A stretch of 64,000 bases of DNA. It comes from Siphonodentalium dalli (lineage: Eukaryota > Mollusca > Scaphopoda > Gadilida > Siphonodentaliidae). The stretch spans positions 119,052,754 through 119,116,753 of the forward strand of contig CP136061.1 of the NCBI GenBank assembly GCA_032622095.1, given 5' to 3'. Positions 58,872 to 64,000 of this stretch are shown piece after piece. The notes under the pieces were generated by a model, which had not been told where the DNA came from, did no database searches, and was given only the letters and a program-made list of their open reading frames with translations. Every line of letters starts with the position of its first letter. Position 1 is the first letter of the stretch. A program made the position numbers and the translations under genes.

Positions 58872-59264
58872 CAGGCTTGGGGCAATTACTTGTGAATGTA
58901 ATTAATTACAATTACAATTACTTCAACATTTTTCAATTACAATTACAATTCCCATTACATCTATTTCACAATGTAATTAATTACAATTACAATTACTTTG
59001 AAATGTAATTCAATTACAATTACAATTACATTTCAGCACATCATTGAAGTAGGAACACTTTTTATTTATATAAACTCTATTTGATAACAAAACATAAATT
59101 TAATACAAGCAAGATGAAATATACAGTGGAGCACACTTGGTACAGAGCAGCCAATGTACTGAGTCCAGTATAGGTGTTCGTAGAACTGAGCGAATCATGA
59201 TTTATAGCTGGCAATTCCAGCGTGTTGCATTGGCAGCTTGTAGTCGGGGTTGATCTTCTAGAAA

Positions 59265-59390
59265 TTAGAATGGTATCAGAGAGTTATGAATGACCGATGT
59301 TTTTGTATACTGAAAGATCCATGTAGGTTGTTGATCACTTGCTGATGGTGCTTGTGTGACGGTGGATTCATAGACATCATGATGCTTTCG
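59265..59390 (-). CDS. hAT BED zinc finger, exon 2
   Basis: Begins after the acceptor TTTTCATTTTATAG with RKHHDVYEST, so THLK joins RKH to give the final H-x3-H of the BED finger, in phase 0. It runs 41 codons to a TAA at 59265-59267. The 169-base intron (59391-59559) has GTAAGT and TATAG borders. The short tail has no recognised domain, so the transposase body has been lost. Confidence 0.65.
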   Translation of the reverse strand, partial: RKHHDVYESTVTQAPSASDQQPTWIFQYTKTSVIHNSLIPF

Positions 59391-59559
59391 CTATAAAATG
59401 AAAATAATAGAATATTTTAGTAACACACATATATCCATCATTTAATTATTAAGGGAATAAGACTATCTCAGTAAGTCAGACACACAGCCAGGCCAATTGT
59501 AAAGGACATTATATGTCAATGGAATTAAACAAAACTAATACATAGAAATGGAAACTTAC

Positions 59560-59778
59560 CTTCAGATGTGTCACAAAATTGGAGGTAACTTTTTTGGAAC
59601 TGGATATTGTAGTTGGGCAAAGTTCGCACTTCGCTTTCATAGGACACGATGTGTATTTCTGCAAATTAAAATGCTGCCAGATTTTTTGTCGACATGTTGA
59701 TAGCATTAGCAATGGTTGGTATGAATTTCTACCATAGCATATATACCATACCAGATGGAGATAATGAAACATGATCAT
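59560..59778 (-). CDS. hAT BED zinc finger, exon 1
   Basis: Encodes KIWQHFNLQKY, then AKCELC and TSNFVTHLK. This is the DNA-binding BED finger found at the N-terminus of hAT transposases and some host proteins: W-x2-F, C-x2-C, then H, with the last His supplied by the next exon. The exon ends at 59560 directly before GTAAGT. The true start is unclear: the frame opens at 59778, and the first residues may be non-coding. Confidence 0.7.
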
Positions 59779-60212
59779 AAGAGTGATATATTATAGTGAT
59801 CTATTGTCAATTATTTGAAGTTGGTTTCTCATTGTATTTATCAAAACAAGCCTTCTACTTCAAATGTTAACCAATGCTTAAGCAAACAAAAAGGAGGTGT
59901 CAACAGAATTCATCATTGAGACACAGTGGATAAAAACTCAATGTTGTGACAGTGATAACCAGTCACCAGTCTTGCACTTTGAAATTTGGAAAAAAACATT
60001 TGAAGAAACCATTGGATGAATCATGAAAGAGAACTTTGAGAAGAAACAAGTACCTGTGATTTTGAAGTAATTGAAATTAGACCCTAATTACAATTACAAT
60101 TACATCCTAACCAATTACAATTGCAATTACATGTAATTGAGAATAAACTCAATTACCAATTACATGCAATTACAATCAATTACAATTACAAATTACAATT
60201 ACCCCATCCCTG

Positions 60213-60886
60213 TCTGCCTGAGCCTCCAGCGCGCTCTTAACTACTTCTTCGATGGAAAGAGTGGAGCTGGTGCTGGTGGTGCTGTTGTTGTTGTTGGTGC
60301 TGGTGGAGCTGGGGGACACCGGGATGTGTTGGTAATCCGGTGTCCGAGGTGTATAGCTATCCAGTTCCACGTCGAAGCTGGCGGCAGGAACATCTGGGGT
60401 GTTATCCACGTCCCTGTCTCCGCAAGCTTCGATGACGACAGCAGGGACCTCCGGCAGATCCACGGAGTCCCTGCTAGCTGGTTCAATGTCATCAGTCTCC
60501 ATGCAGGTCGAGTCGTCTGGGCGTCTCTCAGACAACTTCGACCCGCCGGCTATGACTATAGATGGCTGAACCACACGGGGAGGGGTGACCGGTCGATCAA
60601 CGGTCGCCCCCATCTTCTTCTTCCACTTCGCCCGTCTAGCAGCGTCCCTTCGGCGCCAAGAAGGAGTCATTTTCTTCGTAGGCCCGGTCTTCAGCTTCGG
60701 CATGGTGCAGCGGGTGGCTTTGGCGTTGACATCCAGGTCTTTAGATTTCTGGTTTCCAGCATCTTTGGTCCTGAACTCCAAGCAAAGTGTAAGGTAGCCC
60801 CCGCTAGACTGGAGAGACCAACTAGCGATGTTAACTACCGAACTACTTTGCACTGCAAGCAACGCGGCTTCGGGGATCAAGTCCAT
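60213..60886 (-). pseudogene. LINE D ORF1-like frame, proximal part
   Basis: About 224 codons from the first ATG at 60886, open until the hAT-type insertion. It contains a basic segment MTPSWRRRDAARRAKWKKKM (residues about 74-93), a form I associate with uncharacterised invertebrate repeat proteins; an acidic and proline-rich middle; and a serine/threonine/asparagine tract near 60250-60310. No zinc finger is seen. It may be an ORF1 or, less likely, a host exon. Confidence 0.5.
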
Positions 60887-60900
60887 AATCCGTCCTAAGA

Positions 60901-61150
60901 CTAATCCAAAACCATCTCACTGGCGCTAAGAACGGGGGCAGCTGCAACCTAGATCGCGACCGCACAACTCACCCGTGCTCAGTGTCTGACAAGAGGAACA
61001 GCAGACAGACAAAGCAATAATGAACTGTCCCGCTCGACTCCTGCCAGATCCTGTCAGAAATTGATAAAGAAGCGATTTTGGTGTCATTCGACGCGGGAGA
61101 ATCTCGTGTATAGCATATCCAAAATCCGCTAAAATCCGCTTTGGGGAAAA
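60901..61150. other. Upstream region of LINE D, presumed 5' untranslated
   Basis: It is higher in G+C than its surroundings and has no domain-bearing frame. It is probably the 5' untranslated region of LINE D, grading into the repeats that follow. The border is not resolved. Confidence 0.35.
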
Positions 61151-63262
61151 TTCAGGATCCAAGATGGCGTCCAACATGGCTGCCGTTAGTCAAAAGAGAC
61201 TCTGACTGAGATTAATTAGACTATAGTGAGAACAAATGTTGTCATTTGTATACAAATGTATACATTTTGCAAAGGTAAAATATTGTGCCACCTGTTTATG
61301 GCAAAAATGGAACCCCTCGTCCCAGATGGCCGCCAAAATGGTGGCCTAAACTCGAAAATTTGAAGGTTTTTGCCTAATATCTTAAATATCAATTCCTGTT
61401 GTTTGATAATGGTTCAGACTGGCGACTTTGATTAGTCTTATTCATGTTAATTCAGCATTGGAGCAATGAAAGATACCATAAATGGGATCCCAGACTCATC
61501 TACACCCTAAAAAATATATTCGATTTGACAGAACGCGGTATAAAATTCCACAAAAATCGCCATTGGGATTCCAGTCATATATCAACAAGAAATTGAGAGA
61601 ACTGTACAATGTAAGTTGGGCATACCAATAGCTATGAATACTCTAATTCCATGAAACCAAAATTGGTGCTTTGTCTCAAAATGGCTGCCAAAATGGCGGT
61701 CAAAATGTGGAAAATGGCGGATATTGATCACAGTGTCATTCAATCCATCATAAGTACTGGTTGATGAATAAAATTGACTAAATAAATACGAATGTATACC
61801 TCTTTATGATGCCATTATGCTAGATCTATGGAAAAACTTTAAAATCAGTACCAAAAATGGCTGCCAAAATGGCCACCCGATGTGAAAAATATTATTTTCT
61901 GTCACTTCTGTTTATCACTTATTGCTCTTTGAACTGGGAAACAATGGGTATATTCTTTCAATGGTCGTGTCAACTGATCATTCCAGCAATGACAGGTCTA
62001 ATCGATTAGGTCATAGTTTACTCCGGTCCTTCACTAATAAGTTCTAACGAATGCGGTATGAAATTTAACCAAAATCGGCTTTGGGGATCTGGTCACATTT
62101 GATATTTAGGGATTAGCAGATCTTGTCTACAAAATAATTGAGCGTTTCTTTTATTTGTGAACATTCCATCTCAAATAGACAAAAAGAAACAATAAATTTT
62201 ATCTAATATGACTTCCAAAACGAAAATGGTAGACACTGCCCAGCTTGTCATATAATGAAAGTTGTGAGTGGTGGATGCAGTTGATAGTTGGCTAATATAT
62301 ATGTGGCTCATATATCCATCAAAACTATTTATTTTAAATCTTGTGGTGGTGTCCCGCGGGTTGACAAAATCTCGACGCATCAGTGCTATAATGTGGTAAC
62401 TCTATTATGGCATGAAATGAGTATTTGATACCATTCGAATCGTGAGAAAAAATCCAATCCGATGGGCCAAATTGTTTTTGCATTGGATGGCAAATATTCG
62501 CACAAACCAGTGAAGCAAATGTCGTATCCCCAGCGATCTTTACAATTATTCGTGCTATAAGGTCGTATGTCCAACAGCAGCCAATCGGATGCTTCAGGTT
62601 GTCCACGTGACTGTTTTGTGTTTGTGAATTCTAAAATGTTTGCTATATGGTAGTATCTCCATGTTAGTCACGATTTAAATTTTGTGATTGTTCCACAAAT
62701 TGCTGTATGATGATGCACATGGGTGAATTTTCATAGTGTAGAATAGGCATTTTTTAGTTCATATACACATGCTATTGCCACCACATTTAGCTTAATCTGC
62801 ATTTATTAGCACAACTTCATTATAGCACGGAAACCAATCGTCGTTGGCGTACGTAAAAGGTCGTATCTCCAAACAAGTTATTGCTTTTTAAAAGAAAACG
62901 AGGGAGTAAACATAACAAATATGTGGTTCAATGAACAGCTAATGCCAGTTTTCATTGGGATAAATACAACAATACGTCATGCTTTGTCAACATTAGGAGA
63001 AATGTTGTCTGAAAACTTCAACCTTCATTTTCTTGGAAAGTTGAAAATGTGGGTTACATTATAGCACTGATGCGACGAAATATTAACTATTCGGGCGCGG
63101 CCATCATTTCGTTTCACTTACGGTACACGGTCTCGATAGTCGCAAAAGAGGTTGATCCAGAATAAGTAAGCAGAGAGCGATCTTGACTTCAGAATACCCT
63201 ATCGGATATCTGATAAAATCAGCTTTGGGAAAACATTAAGATCCGAGATGGCATCCAATATG
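61020..63262. repeat. Diverged repeats with AAGATGGC/AAAATGGC motifs
   Basis: Several blocks repeat a pattern: ctggc.aaaatc.gctttgggga, then aggatccaagatggcgtcca (61075-61190, 62050-62100, 63200-63262), and between them clustered aaaatggctgccaaaatgg (near 61330, 61680 and 61860). Coding potential is nil. The last block ends exactly where LINE E starts. Elsewhere in 62100-63150 I see nothing definite. Confidence 0.5.
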
Positions 63263-63792
63263 AAGTTATTGTACTTCAGAAAAAGGCAATTCGAGCTATT
63301 AATAAAAAACGCTACAATAGTCACACCGAACCATTATTTAAATCTAATAACATTTTGAAGCTGCAGGATGAGTATATGCATCGGATATGTTTATTTATGC
63401 ACGACTGGAAATATGTAAATGTTCCCAAATCATTTGTTAATAGTTTTAGAATATATAAACATCCGAGTATGAGTACTAGGTCCTCAGGAAAAATACAGGA
63501 AACAAGGGCTCGCATTAAATTCACTGAAAAACTACCCCTCCATGTATTTCCAAACATTTGGAACACTCTTGACGTTACTCTACAGAATATCCAATCGAAG
63601 CCAGGCTTTAAGAACAAATTTACCAAATCAATTATTGACAATTATTCTTCGAATATTAAGTGCAAAAACAAGTTTTGTCCAGATTGTACTAAAAAGATAG
63701 AATTAACTCTAACTTTTGGAATTGAACTTCCAATAAGGAAAGAAATTATAACTATAAAACGACCTTCTCTCATTAGTAAAATGAATTTTTAA
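63263..63792 (+). mobile_element. LINE E: 5'-truncated reverse transcriptase C-terminal region
   Basis: An uninterrupted frame reads VIVLQKKAIRAINKKRYNSH and TEPLFKSNNILKLQDEYMHR, then LFMHDW, TRSSGKI and WNTLDVTLQNI. This is the region after the palm in Jockey- or RTE-type LINEs. It starts abruptly at 63263, consistent with 5' truncation on insertion, and ends at 63790-63792. C-rich KCKNKFCPDC near the end may be a degenerate knuckle. The 3' part (63793-64000) is A+T-rich with (TA)n. Confidence 0.7.
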
Positions 63793-64000
63793 AAATGAGA
63801 AGATGTGCCTGATGAATATATATATATATGTAAATGCATGTATGTATGCGCTTATGTGTATATATGCATGTAGATATTTGTTTTTTCAATCCTCTGTGTT
63901 GTTGAGTGCCTATATTCAGTGCAAATATTAACTATTTGGTGCAAACTGATTAGAACATTGTCTAGTTTGAACAGATTTATTTTTGAACTTTATAGCTAAA

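Larger units (their letters stand above)
58872..60212 (-). mobile_element. hAT-type element, deletion derivative with BED-finger exons (1.34 kb)
   Basis: Eight-base target duplication TCTGCCTG (58864-58871 and 60213-60220). The ends CAGGCTTGGGGCAATTAC (left) and CAGGGATGGGGTAATTG (right, minus strand) are terminal inverted repeats of hAT type. Both subterminal regions are long arrays of aattac/gtaatt units (58900-59035 and 60080-60200). A minus-strand two-exon frame encodes a BED zinc finger, but no catalytic domain follows, so this is an internally deleted, non-autonomous copy. It interrupts the ORF1-like frame of LINE D. Removal with one TCTGCCTG rejoins ALEAQA to EAHKLIAEC in frame. Confidence 0.85.
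57797..60900 (-). mobile_element. LINE D: rearranged copy keeping ORF1 and the ORF2 C-terminus, with a hAT insertion
   Basis: Read on the minus strand: an ORF1-like frame from 60886, split by the hAT-type element at 58872-60212, continuing at 58871-58700; then, with the endonuclease and reverse transcriptase missing, the ORF2 C-terminal piece (58620-58136) and a 3' untranslated region ending aaataaactgattgac near 57797. The central deletion may be recombination or a template jump. That both coding parts come from one element is an inference. Confidence 0.6.

Noticed and set aside
60137-60898. 253-codon plus-strand frame
   Set aside because: It is the antisense of the ORF1-like frame of LINE D, whose domain content and hAT-restored reading support the minus strand.

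Overview
The window is a piece of an AT-rich animal genome that is dominated by transposable elements. I see only one confident host-gene piece: the first coding exon of a group I-like metabotropic glutamate receptor, minus strand, 7913-8582. It ends in a consensus splice donor, so the rest of the gene lies in or beyond 1-7912, or outside the window. Introns, LINEs of several lineages, satellites with internal palindromes, and bivalve-like short repeats (for example the monomer around 9835-10145) suggest a marine lophotrochozoan, most likely a mollusc. That assignment is an inference and I cannot name the species.

Layout. 1-7.8 kb: dispersed repeats, short tandem repeats, a ~300-bp satellite (2890-4165) and a TTAA-flanked element. 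7.9-8.6 kb: the receptor exon. 9.8-14.3 kb: small inverted and tandem repeats. 14.4-21.6 kb: a decayed plus-strand LINE (A), a minus-strand fragment related to it, and a decayed minus-strand LINE (B) that holds two nested TTAA-flanked insertions. 23-25 kb: more LINE debris. 25.2-34.3 kb: nested short elements (TTAA MITEs with paired palindromes, a CTTCGGAG foldback, 9-bp-duplication long-TIR MITEs) set in a 29-bp minisatellite. 36.7-42.9 kb: a LINE with a fully open 1163-codon ORF2 and an ORF1-type coding frame upstream. 44.7-50.9 kb: two related foldback elements of 2.2 and 2.5 kb in inverted orientation. 47.5-55.7 kb: a frameshifted transposase-like gene bracketed by seven copies of a 16-mer. 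57.8-60.9 kb: a LINE remnant (D) with ORF1 split by a hAT deletion derivative that still carries a two-exon BED-finger frame. 61-63.3 kb: ATGGC-rich non-coding repeats. 63.3-63.8 kb: a 5'-truncated LINE (E).

How it fits together. Most features are layers of insertion. In three places (18987-19338, 19406-19838 and 58872-60212) removing an insertion with one copy of its target duplication rejoins the interrupted reading frame exactly, which fixes the borders and the relative order of events. The points most worth following up are the paired-palindrome MITE family, the 16-mer-bracketed transposase-like gene, the spliced BED-finger hAT derivative and the two foldback elements.
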